DNA of 58,168 bases from Nitrospinota bacterium (lineage in GTDB: Bacteria > Nitrospirota > Nitrospiria > Nitrospirales > UBA8639). The notes under the pieces are model-generated. The model did no database searches, was not told the DNA's origin, and worked only from the letters and a program-made list of their open reading frames with translations. Of this stretch, positions 46,323-53,539 are shown piece by piece; the stretch's first letter is position 1, and each line of letters opens with the position of its first letter. The stretch is taken from positions 1 to 58,168 of the forward strand of contig JACZVJ010000003.1 in assembly GCA_022572725.1 (NCBI GenBank), written 5' to 3'. A program made the translations under genes and the position numbers.

Positions 46323-46751
46323 TTGCAAGAGAATTCTCTAGATATCAACCAGTTGATCAAGGTTGCGGGACTTGCCTCTCAGCATGCCGTGGCTCCATCG
46401 TCTCAGTTTCGGGTAGGGGCAGCCCTTTTAACCAAGCATGGTTCGATTTATACCGGGTGCAACATTGAGAGCCCGGTGTACCTCGGTATTTGTGCAGAAC
46501 GAGTAGCCTTGTTTAAGGGGCTGTCCGAGGGAGCTCGACAGTTTGTGGCCCTCGCCATTGTCTGCGAGGAAGGTGGGCCGTGTCCCCCCTGTGGAACATG
46601 CCGCCAATTACTTTGGGAGTTTGCCCCTTCCCTCCAAATTATTTTAGTCGAAGAGGATGGTTCGCCACGGGTCCACATCATCGAAGAATTACTCCCGGGA
46701 CCTTTCGAACGTGGAGGGCGAAAGCCCTTTGAGGAGAAAGACCGGATCTAA
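46323..46751 (+). CDS. cdd: Cytidine deaminase
   Basis: 142 residues, short homotetrameric type. Deaminates cytidine and deoxycytidine to uridine forms in pyrimidine salvage. Zinc and catalytic motifs: GCNIESPVYLGICAERVALF (Cys-Ala-Glu with the proton-shuttling Glu) and CPPCGTCRQLLWEF with two Cys ligands. The start is TTG 46323, five bases after GAGG; no ATG is available upstream of the conserved N-terminus. It lies 58 bases after rodZ and is the last gene before the strong cytochrome promoter. Confidence 0.93.
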   Translation: MQENSLDINQLIKVAGLASQHAVAPSSQFRVGAALLTKHGSIYTGCNIESPVYLGICAERVALFKGLSEGARQFVALAIVCEEGGPCPPCGTCRQLLWEFAPSLQIILVEEDGSPRVHIIEELLPGPFERGGRKPFEEKDRI

Positions 46752-46768
46752 ATCCCCTCCTGGTTTTC

Positions 46769-46797
46769 TTGACAACCTGAAAAAATCGTTGTTATAG
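46769..46797 (+). promoter_or_regulatory. Sigma-70 promoter of the first cytochrome c gene
   Basis: TTGACA (46769-46774), 17-base spacer, TTATAG (46792-46797). Close to consensus with ideal spacing. Predicted transcription start near 46804, leaving a leader of about 120 bases that contains a small ORF (46844-46927). Confidence 0.8.
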
Positions 46798-46843
46798 TCC
46801 CTTCGTTTTGCGTCCTTGAAATCGCAAAGAGGGGGGGAGTATC

Positions 46844-46927
46844 ATGAAATTAGGCGTTGGGCTCCCGGACTTAAGGTTTTTTCTTTTTCTGTCTTTACGG
46901 TCTAATCATCAAAGGAGGGATGCATGA
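46844..46927 (+). CDS. Candidate leader peptide coupled to cytochrome c
   Basis: 27 codons beginning MKLGVGLPDLRFFLFLSLRS and ending RRDA, with GGGGGGAG six bases before the ATG. Its TGA overlaps the cytochrome ATG in an ATGA junction. The cytochrome gene also has its own AAAGGAGGG, lying inside this frame. The arrangement suggests translational coupling or a leader peptide that regulates the cytochrome; it could also be chance. Confidence 0.4.
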   Translation: MKLGVGLPDLRFFLFLSLRSNHQRRDA

Positions 46928-47409
46928 AGCGGTTTTTTGCTTTATTAAGTATATTGACTGCTTTTGCCTTTTTTAGCGGAGATTTGGCGTTTGCTGGCCC
47001 AGAAAAGGATCCGTTAAAAGCGAGAGTGCCAGCAAAAGAAAGAGGAAAGGCCAAAAAGCTTAAACCCCCTGCCAATCTTTATAAGAAAGCCAAAAAAGCT
47101 TCTGCGGAGATTGTGGCTGAGGGGAAAAAGCTTTTCGAGGGCAAAGGGACCTGCGTCAATTGCCATGGCAAATCCGGCGACGGGAAGGGGGAGGCAGGCA
47201 AAGTCCTTACTCCCGGTCCTCGAGACTTTACCTTCTGCAAATTCCACAAAAAGCGCAAGGATGGGGAGCTGTTCTGGATAATTAAAAACGGCAGCCCGGG
47301 GACCGGGATGGTAGCCATGATACCGGCCACCATTACCGAGGAGGAAGGGTGGAAAACTCTGGCTTATGAGAGGAGTTTTTGCAAGAAATATGATAAGTAT
47401 AGGAAATAG
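46924..47409 (+). CDS. Periplasmic monohaem cytochrome c, copy 1
   Basis: 161 residues with a Sec signal peptide (FFALLSILTAFAFFSGDLAFA, cleaved near residue 24). A Lys-rich spacer precedes a class-I-like haem domain: CVNCH at 77-81 binds haem covalently, and the sixth ligand is probably Met in GSPGTGMVAMIP (129 or 132). Two further Cys (FTFCKFH and RSFCKKY) recur in the paralogue and could form a disulfide. Role: periplasmic electron carrier or subunit; partner unknown. ATG 46924 follows AAAGGAGGG. A strong promoter lies upstream and a strong terminator downstream, so high expression is plausible. Confidence 0.92.
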   Translation: MKRFFALLSILTAFAFFSGDLAFAGPEKDPLKARVPAKERGKAKKLKPPANLYKKAKKASAEIVAEGKKLFEGKGTCVNCHGKSGDGKGEAGKVLTPGPRDFTFCKFHKKRKDGELFWIIKNGSPGTGMVAMIPATITEEEGWKTLAYERSFCKKYDKYRK

Positions 47410-47471
47410 TTTTCGTCTCCACAGAACGTAAAGTGTGTAACTGAAGTATCGGCGATAGGTGAATGGAGTAG

Positions 47472-47511
47472 AAAGCCCCGGCTAGGCTTAAGCCCTAGCC
47501 GGGGCTTTTAT
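47472..47511 (+). terminator. Strong intrinsic terminator after cytochrome c copy 1
   Basis: AAAGCCCCGGCTAGG (47472-47486) is fully complementary to CCTAGCCGGGGCTTT (47494-47508), a 15-pair GC-rich stem with a 7-base loop, followed by T-rich sequence (TTTTATGTTTT). It works symmetrically but has only rightward genes around it. It isolates the second cytochrome gene from the first promoter. Confidence 0.93.
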
Positions 47512-47518
47512 GTTTTAG

Positions 47519-47548
47519 TTGATTTCTTACTTCCCTTTTACTTGATAA
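47519..47548 (+). promoter_or_regulatory. Candidate promoter giving a leaderless cytochrome c mRNA
   Basis: TTGATT (47519-47524), 18-base spacer, TGATAA (47543-47548), directly after the terminator. The expected start point (about 47555) coincides with the ATG at 47556, which has no ribosome-binding site. A leaderless transcript is inferred. Confidence 0.4.
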
Positions 47549-47555
47549 ATTGCCC

Positions 47556-48026
47556 ATGGGCTCATTCGGCACATGTATAAACCTGATGTTAGCCATATGG
47601 TTTTCCATTGGCACGGGTATGGTGTCAGCAGCCGAAAAGGAACCCTTAGCGCCACGTGTGCCTGCCAATGAAAGAGCTGAAGCCAGAACATGGAAGGCCC
47701 CCTTTGGGTCCACCAAGAGAGTTTCAGATAAGATTTTGGCTGAAGGGAAAAAATTGTATGAGGGTCAGGGGACCTGCCTGAATTGTCATGGGGAGTCAGG
47801 AAGAGGTGATGGACCGGCAGGTAGGATACTGAATCCCAGCCCGAGAAACTTTACCAACTGCAAGTTCCATAAGAGAAGGAAAGATGGCGAGCTGTTTTGG
47901 GTGCTCAAGAATGGTAGTCCGGGGACTGGGATGGTGCCAATGATTCCGGTCACCATTAGCGAGGAGAAGGCTTGGAAAATACTCGCGTATGAACGGAGTT
48001 TCTGCAAAGGGTGGAGGAAACGGTAG
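47556..48026 (+). CDS. Periplasmic monohaem cytochrome c, copy 2
   Basis: 156 residues, clear paralogue of copy 1: ARVPAKERGKAKK corresponds to PRVPANERAEART, and KDGELFWIIKNGSPGTGM to KDGELFWVLKNGSPGTGM. Signal peptide (LMLAIWFSIGTGMVSA), haem motif CLNCH at 74-78, likely axial Met in GTGMVPMIP, and the same two additional Cys (FTNCKFH, RSFCKGW). The ATG at 47556 follows a possible TTG at 47550; neither has a Shine-Dalgarno sequence. The preceding terminator means it needs its own promoter. Confidence 0.9.
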   Translation: MGSFGTCINLMLAIWFSIGTGMVSAAEKEPLAPRVPANERAEARTWKAPFGSTKRVSDKILAEGKKLYEGQGTCLNCHGESGRGDGPAGRILNPSPRNFTNCKFHKRRKDGELFWVLKNGSPGTGMVPMIPVTISEEKAWKILAYERSFCKGWRKR

Positions 48027-48195
48027 TGTGGCACTCGCCGAATTCCTAAGGGAATTCCGAACACTACCTCGGCAGGCTGTTGGGGATTTTTCATCACACC
48101 CTGCTTAAGTTGACAGGCCGGATTGCCCTTGACTAGACTCAAAACCTCAGGTGGGCATATCGGGTTTTCAGGGGTGGGAGAGGTAAAGAAAGACA

Positions 48196-48399
48196 ATGGC
48201 GAAATCACGATCATTAGAGGAAGACAAGGCCGCTCTACGGAAAAAGGTGAAGGAACGGGTGGCAAAGAGTGGGAGCTCCGAAGGTGACAGGGGGGTGAGG
48301 CTCCTGCGGAAACGCTTAAAACGGGCCCAGCGAAAGCTCCGCGCTCATGCAGCGAGGATAAGCCGTGCTGGAAGGAAGAAGAGTGCCAGTCCCGCATGA
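48196..48399 (+). CDS. Small highly basic protein, 67 residues
   Basis: Sequence begins MAKSRSLEEDKAALRKKVKE and continues with LLRKRLKRAQRKLRAHAARI; roughly a third of residues are Arg or Lys, and the pattern suggests one long amphipathic helix. Its charge would suit RNA, DNA or ribosome binding, but no family is recognised. GAGAGG and AAAG precede the ATG at acceptable spacing. It lies 63 bases before the HEAT-repeat gene on the same strand and is probably cotranscribed with it. That partner has an acidic N-terminus, so electrostatic contact is conceivable. Confidence 0.65.
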   Translation: MAKSRSLEEDKAALRKKVKERVAKSGSSEGDRGVRLLRKRLKRAQRKLRAHAARISRAGRKKSASPA

Positions 48400-48462
48400 A
48401 TGAAGAAGTCCTAAGGAATTTGTTGAAGGTTGTACAGACAGGATTAGAGAGGGGAATATTCA

Positions 48463-49317
48463 ATGAGTGATGACTTAAAAAGTTCGGCTGAGGGCACTGA
48501 GGCTCAAGAAAATGAGCCTGAAGCCTCCGACGTGACAGAGGAGCTTGTGGATGAAGTTGCAGATTCTCTCATGGAAGGTGTAGAGACCGCATCTGCCGAC
48601 ACTGTTACCGCTGAGGTGGAAGGGGAAGCTGAAGAGGCCGAACAGGAGCTGGAGGAAGAAAAGGTCAAGGATGAAATCGATATCCAAATCGACCTGCTCC
48701 AGGAAACCGACTGGGCGGTCCGCCGCGAGGCGATTATCACCCTCGGTGAAATGGCTGATGAGCGATGCGTGGACCCATTGGTTCGGGCGCTTCGTGATGG
48801 GGATTGGCAGGTGCGGGAGGCGGCGGTCGAGGCTCTGGCCGAAGTGGGGCCTCCTGCCGTCGAAATGCTCATAACATGGCTCCGTGATTGGGATGCTCGG
48901 AAATACGTCATTCGAGCCCTGGGCAAAATCAACGACGAACGGGTCCTGGATCCTCTCGTCTCAGTGCTCCGAAATGATGAGTTTAAGGATGACGCCACCC
49001 GTGCCCTGATCGAGCTGGGAAAGCCATCAGTCGAAAAACTTATTATCGCTTTGAGCGATAAAGAGGAATACGTCCGGAAACAGTCGATTATTGCACTGGG
49101 CGAAATTAAGGATCCAGCGGCCGTGGACCCCTTGATTGCCATGCTGCAAGATCGGGATTGGTTCTCCAGGCTGACAGCCGCTGCTGCGCTCGAGAAGATT
49201 GGTGATCTCCGGGGGCGTGAGGCGATTAAACCGCTTATGAAGGACCCGGACTTAGTGGTCCGAATGCGGGTGGAACGCATCCTTGCTGCCTGGAAGAAAC
49301 AGCCTGCGAACGCCTGA
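48463..49317 (+). CDS. HEAT-repeat protein with acidic N-terminus
   Basis: 284 residues. The first 70 are strongly acidic and low in complexity (EEAEQELEEEKVKDEIDI). The rest consists of six or seven PBS-lyase-type HEAT repeats of about 31 residues, such as DWAVRREAIITLGEMADERC, DWQVREAAVEALAEVGPPAV, EYVRKQSIIALGEIKDPAAV and DWFSRLTAAAALEKIGDLRG. Such proteins are protein-protein scaffolds; no lyase activity is implied. ATG 48463 follows GAGAGGGG. No signal peptide, so cytoplasmic. Confidence 0.88.
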   Translation: MSDDLKSSAEGTEAQENEPEASDVTEELVDEVADSLMEGVETASADTVTAEVEGEAEEAEQELEEEKVKDEIDIQIDLLQETDWAVRREAIITLGEMADERCVDPLVRALRDGDWQVREAAVEALAEVGPPAVEMLITWLRDWDARKYVIRALGKINDERVLDPLVSVLRNDEFKDDATRALIELGKPSVEKLIIALSDKEEYVRKQSIIALGEIKDPAAVDPLIAMLQDRDWFSRLTAAAALEKIGDLRGREAIKPLMKDPDLVVRMRVERILAAWKKQPANA

Positions 49318-49324
49318 GCCGACC

Positions 49325-49753
49325 CTACCTGTCAGCGAGCATCGTATCCAATTTTTTTTGTACTTCCTCGATCGTTTTTGGGGAAATTTGATCTCCTGAA
49401 GCTAAAGAATGCTTCATGCCCTGAACCTGCCCGATCAGGCTCTTCAAAAGCGACCCCGTGTCCCTCCCAGAAGCCTTCTTGAGATGAAGAAGGGCTTTGT
49501 CTAATTCCCTGGTCGCTTTCTCGTATTGACCATCCAAATATTCGGCCTTGCCTTCGAGGAGCCGCGCCTTGGCTGCAAAGAACTCCCGTTGGGAGAATTC
49601 GTGCACTTGGTCTAATCTGAGGGTGCGCTCCGCCACTCTGTCAGATAAGGATTGAATCGTCTGTGTCACTTCACTCATGGGGTGCTGGCCCAGGTAATAA
49701 CCGGCCCAAAAGACTCCAGAAAGGACAAAACTCCTCCAGATTAATTTCCACAT
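49325..49753 (-). CDS. Small membrane-anchored helical protein
   Basis: 142 residues. An N-terminal membrane helix (IWRSFVLSGVFWAGYYLG) is followed by an alpha-helical region with TPR-like character (AKARLLEGKAEYLDGQYEKA, TRELDKALLHLKKA). GTAGGGGGTG precedes the ATG at 49753. The gene converges with the HEAT-repeat gene 7 bases away. No family recognised; perhaps a periplasmic adaptor. Confidence 0.72.
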   Translation of the reverse strand: MWKLIWRSFVLSGVFWAGYYLGQHPMSEVTQTIQSLSDRVAERTLRLDQVHEFSQREFFAAKARLLEGKAEYLDGQYEKATRELDKALLHLKKASGRDTGSLLKSLIGQVQGMKHSLASGDQISPKTIEEVQKKLDTMLADR

Positions 49754-49985
49754 GTTTCACACCCCCTACTGATCCACATGGGTCCCTTTGTCCTAGAAGC
49801 CTCCGGTCGTGCCCATCCCTTTTGGGATGAAGGTTGCCATATTTCTAAGAAATTGAAAAGCCCTTTGGACTGAGCCAAACCTTTTCCTCCAATGGATAGA
49901 GTCACTGTCCACGATATTCTTTTATGACCACTCATGGAAGGAACAGGTTGGAGAATTGAAGCCACCTCGATTGATTGAGAACCCT

Positions 49986-52166
49986 TTAACTTGCTTGCTC
50001 GAGCGTTCTGCCCGATTCCTCCACCGACGAGCCTGTCACGTAAAACCGCTCGGCATACTCTTTCAGCATCCGGCGCGCACTAAACCGGGGAGCGTTGGTG
50101 CGAATGGCGTTTTTGACGATGGTCACCCAACCATGGGGAATCCCGTCTGGATCCCGGGTATAAAAAAGAGGGACCACTTCCTGTTCTAAGATGCGGTAAA
50201 GAGCCTCAGCGTCATGGTCGTCTTTGGCCTGGTCATCCAACCCTTCAGGACCAAGGGGCAAGGCCCATCCATTTGCTCCATCATATCCTTCCTTCCACCA
50301 GCCATCGAGGACACTCAAGTTCGGGATACCATTCAATGCGGCCTTTTGCCCGCTGGTGCCACTCGCCTCTAATGGAGGACGGGGGTTGTTCAGCCACACA
50401 TCGACCCCTTGCACCAAGAACTTGGCGACGTGCATGTCGTAATTCTCTAGGAAAGTGATGTGCCCTCCAAACTCAGGATTCTTGGCAAAGTGATAGACCT
50501 CTTGGATTAACCGTTGCCCTGGTTCATCGGCAGGGTGGGCTTTGCCGGCAAAAATGAATTGAACCGGCTGCCACCGGTTATGAAGAAGTTTTCGAAGCCG
50601 GTCGGGATTGTGAAACAAGAGATTGGCCCGTTTGTAAGTGGCAAACCGACGTCCGAAGCCGATGGTGAGGGCATAGGGCTCCAAAAGGGCGCCGCCTGCT
50701 ATGACTTGATGGGCTTGGAGTCGGCCTTCCATCCATCCCGATTGAATGCGTTGCCGAACGAAACTGAGCAGCTTCCGCTTCAGATATTGGTGTACCTCCC
50801 AGAGTTCCTGGTCGGGAATATCGAGAATGCGATGCCAGAGGGCGGTGTCGTCGGATTCGTTCAACCAGTTTGCCCCCAAATATTTACAGTAAAGGTGAGC
50901 CATTTCCGAGGCAATCCACGTGGGGACGTGAATGCCGTTGGTAATGGAATGAATAGGCACTCGTTCCTCCGGGAATTCGGGCCAGAAGCAATGCCACATC
51001 CGTCGGGAGACGTGCCCATGTTCCAAGCTGACCCCATTGATGGAGCCTGAGAGCCGGATTGCCAGAGGGGTCATATGGAATTGGTCAGTTGAATCGTTGG
51101 GGTGCTTCCCCAGATTGTAAAAGCCCTCGCGGGTCAGACCCATTTGCTCCCAATACCCAGAGAAATGCTGATCGATGAGAGAGACAGGAAAAACATCGTG
51201 TCCAGCCGGTACTGGGGTATGGGTCGTAAAGTGGGAACTTTGGCGCACCGCTTCAAGGGCCTCTTCGAATGAGATGCCCTGCTGAACCATCTCTCGAATT
51301 CGCTCTAAATTCAGAAAGGCCGCATGGCCTTCGTTGGCATGCCACATGCGGGGGTGGATTTCTAAAGCGCGTAGTACACGAACTCCACCAATCCCAAGCA
51401 GAATTTCTTGGGCCAAACGGGTGGTGAGATCTCCGCCGTACAATCGACCGGAGAGGGTGCGATCCGCAGGGGTATTCTCGGGAACGTTCGTATCCAGAAG
51501 GAACAGAAGGATCCGTCCGACCCGGATTTGCCAAACCCGGCAGACAATGGGTCGAGCTCCTAATTCAACTTGAATTCGGCATGGGGTTCCCGAAGGAGTA
51601 AGTGCCGGTTGAATGGGCGATTCTTCCAGATTGAACGACTCATACACAGCTTCCTGCCATCCATCGGGCCCCACTATTTGGCGAAAATAGGATTGGGAGT
51701 ACATGAAGCTAACCCCCACCAGAGGAATTCCGAGGTCGCTGGCTTCCTTCAAATGGTCGCCAGCCAGAATGCCCAGGCCTCCGCTGTAAATCGGCACGGA
51801 ATTGTGGAGGCCAAATTCCGCTGAGAAATAGGCAATTGGGGAATTAACAAGATGGGGATAGTGCCGTCCGAACCAATGGTCGGTTGCGGCTAGGTATTCA
51901 TCGAAAGCTTTAAGCGCCGCTGTATAGTGCCGCACAAACACAATGTCATTTTCCAACTTGGCCAACCGTTCCGGCTTCACCTCCTGGAGCTGTTTGATGG
52001 GGTTGTGCTGGGTGTGACGCCACAGGGTCTGATCGAGGGCTTCAAAAACCTGGCGCGCTTGTGGGGTCCAGCTCCACCACAGGTTGGAAGCCAGATCTTG
52101 CAACCGGGCCAGGCTTGGAGATTGAGATAGGTCAGTTTTTAGCAGTGAAGACGGCGAAACGGTCAT
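49986..52166 (-). CDS. glgP: Alpha-glucan (glycogen) phosphorylase
   Basis: 726 residues, the shorter bacterial type with a DUF3417 N-terminus (LQDLASNLWWSWTPQARQVF). Releases glucose-1-phosphate from storage glucan. Family motifs: AYFSAEFGLHNSVPIYSGGL, GILAGDHLKEASDLGIPLVG, THTPVPAGHD, RRFATYKRANLLF and the PLP-lysine segment ASGTSGQKAALNG near 604. The usual Met before Lys is Gln here, a notable change near the cofactor. ATG 52166 has GGAG five bases upstream; TTG 52184 is the alternative. It follows an unknown gene by 65 bases. Confidence 0.94.
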   Translation of the reverse strand: MTVSPSSLLKTDLSQSPSLARLQDLASNLWWSWTPQARQVFEALDQTLWRHTQHNPIKQLQEVKPERLAKLENDIVFVRHYTAALKAFDEYLAATDHWFGRHYPHLVNSPIAYFSAEFGLHNSVPIYSGGLGILAGDHLKEASDLGIPLVGVSFMYSQSYFRQIVGPDGWQEAVYESFNLEESPIQPALTPSGTPCRIQVELGARPIVCRVWQIRVGRILLFLLDTNVPENTPADRTLSGRLYGGDLTTRLAQEILLGIGGVRVLRALEIHPRMWHANEGHAAFLNLERIREMVQQGISFEEALEAVRQSSHFTTHTPVPAGHDVFPVSLIDQHFSGYWEQMGLTREGFYNLGKHPNDSTDQFHMTPLAIRLSGSINGVSLEHGHVSRRMWHCFWPEFPEERVPIHSITNGIHVPTWIASEMAHLYCKYLGANWLNESDDTALWHRILDIPDQELWEVHQYLKRKLLSFVRQRIQSGWMEGRLQAHQVIAGGALLEPYALTIGFGRRFATYKRANLLFHNPDRLRKLLHNRWQPVQFIFAGKAHPADEPGQRLIQEVYHFAKNPEFGGHITFLENYDMHVAKFLVQGVDVWLNNPRPPLEASGTSGQKAALNGIPNLSVLDGWWKEGYDGANGWALPLGPEGLDDQAKDDHDAEALYRILEQEVVPLFYTRDPDGIPHGWVTIVKNAIRTNAPRFSARRMLKEYAERFYVTGSSVEESGRTLEQAS

Positions 52167-52231
52167 GGTTACTCCATTCGTCAATTAGTCGGTTAAGACG
52201 CTGTTCGGCTTGAATCGAGGGGGTGGATCGG

Positions 52232-53080
52232 TTAGGCGTGACCGGCGTGTTGCCACTTTTCCCAATCAATGGAGGCAGAGAGGACGGCAAAATGTTCTCC
52301 CAAAATTCGGTTAACGCGGTCCATATGCTTCGAGATTTCTTTGATTTGTTCCGGTTTGAGATCGCGACGAAACGCAGGAAAAAGACCCCACCTGGTTTCA
52401 ACTTCTTCACCAGAAACACGCGCGACGACACTGACCAATTTAATGGATTGGACGGGCGACTTTTGGTGAACCTCGGCAGCAGGCTTTGGGTCCACCGGTG
52501 TCGAGTCGTGCTCGGCGGCTGGGGATTCTTCCGGCTTCCCCGCACCCTCAAAGAGTGCGGTCATGGCGGGAATGACCGCACGAGCACAGAGGTCTGCGGA
52601 AGAGGCGATGGCCTGACTGTTTGGGGCTCCGGTCTTGGCAGCCACCTGCTGGCCCGCAAAGTGAAAATATCCTTCTTTTTCTTTGCTCTCCTCAGACACC
52701 ACAAACTTATACCGCTCATAGGTTTGACGACTTTCCGCGACCGCATTACCAATGGACATGATAATTTCCTGACCGTCAATTTCGGAGGAACTCAGAGTTG
52801 GGCCTATCAGGGTCTTCAAACGACTACCGACGGCGTCTTCCAGGCTGTCCATAAATTCGGGTTGGCTTTGGATCGGCATATGGAAGGCCGATATCCGGTC
52901 GGCCAGATTGAACATAACCTTCAAAAACTCCAGGTAAATTTCCCATTCCTGGGATTGGGTCAGCTTCAGGGCTTGGTTCGGGTCACTCCGTTTGATGAGT
53001 GACACAGACTCTCGTGCCACATCCAGCATGGTGTTGGCAAGAGCCTGTAAAATGGAGTCATCTTCTTTTTTCATGTCCAT
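52232..53080 (-). CDS. Hypothetical protein, 282 residues
   Basis: No family recognised. Mostly alpha-helical and soluble: the first 180 residues (ILQALANTMLDVARESVSLI, EFLKVMFNLADRISAFHMP) look like one helical domain. A Pro/Glu/Ala-rich linker (about 180-215) and a short C-terminal domain (VSVVARVSGEEVETRWGLFP) follow. ATG 53080 has a weak ribosome-binding site; ATG 53074 is also possible. It is the first gene of a leftward pair with glgP, but nothing ties it to glycogen metabolism. Confidence 0.75.
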   Translation of the reverse strand: MDMKKEDDSILQALANTMLDVARESVSLIKRSDPNQALKLTQSQEWEIYLEFLKVMFNLADRISAFHMPIQSQPEFMDSLEDAVGSRLKTLIGPTLSSSEIDGQEIIMSIGNAVAESRQTYERYKFVVSEESKEKEGYFHFAGQQVAAKTGAPNSQAIASSADLCARAVIPAMTALFEGAGKPEESPAAEHDSTPVDPKPAAEVHQKSPVQSIKLVSVVARVSGEEVETRWGLFPAFRRDLKPEQIKEISKHMDRVNRILGEHFAVLSASIDWEKWQHAGHA

Positions 53081-53539
53081 GAGCGACTCGATGGGTGAGG
53101 TACCAAAACCAAAGAGAGATTATAACGTAAAGGTTGAGAGCCTGTCCAAATCGCCACCTTTTACGAGGTGAATACCCTTGGCCTTGGCACCATGTTACCC
53201 GTAGACAGCCACGTCTGCCAGGCCTTCGTAGCCGAAGCGACTTCGGCGGAGTGGGCTCTAAAGCCGCGGGGTTCCACAAAACTCCTAGGGACCAAATGAG
53301 GAACGCCGAGTTAATGGGTCAAGAGAGGGAAAGACCATACCCCCGAGAATGGCTTATTAAAAAATCTCCCTGTCACGGACCAAATGGGAGGCAAAACTCC
53401 TTAAAATTGGCTAGATTAAGAAGCCACACGCGCGGTCATTGCAACCGACAATCCCGTGTGTTATACACCGCAGAACCATTCCCCACAGGATGGACTTCCT
53501 TCCTTCACGCCTCAATTAAACCCCTTATCTCAAACGAGC
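53081..53539. other. Divergent intergenic region with hairpins
   Basis: 459 bases before the helicase gene. GCCGAAG-CGA-CTTCGGC (53231-53247) forms a perfect 7-pair hairpin, and GGCTCTAAAGCC (53254-53265) lies beside it. On the minus strand the latter reads as CCCCGCGGCTTTAGAGCC, which recalls the right ends of IS200/IS605 elements, though no tnpA or tnpB is present. No gene identified. Confidence 0.4.

Noticed and set aside
48110-48160. TTGACA- and TTGACT-like boxes upstream of the small basic gene as a promoter
   Set aside because: No -10 box at 16-18 base spacing could be matched.
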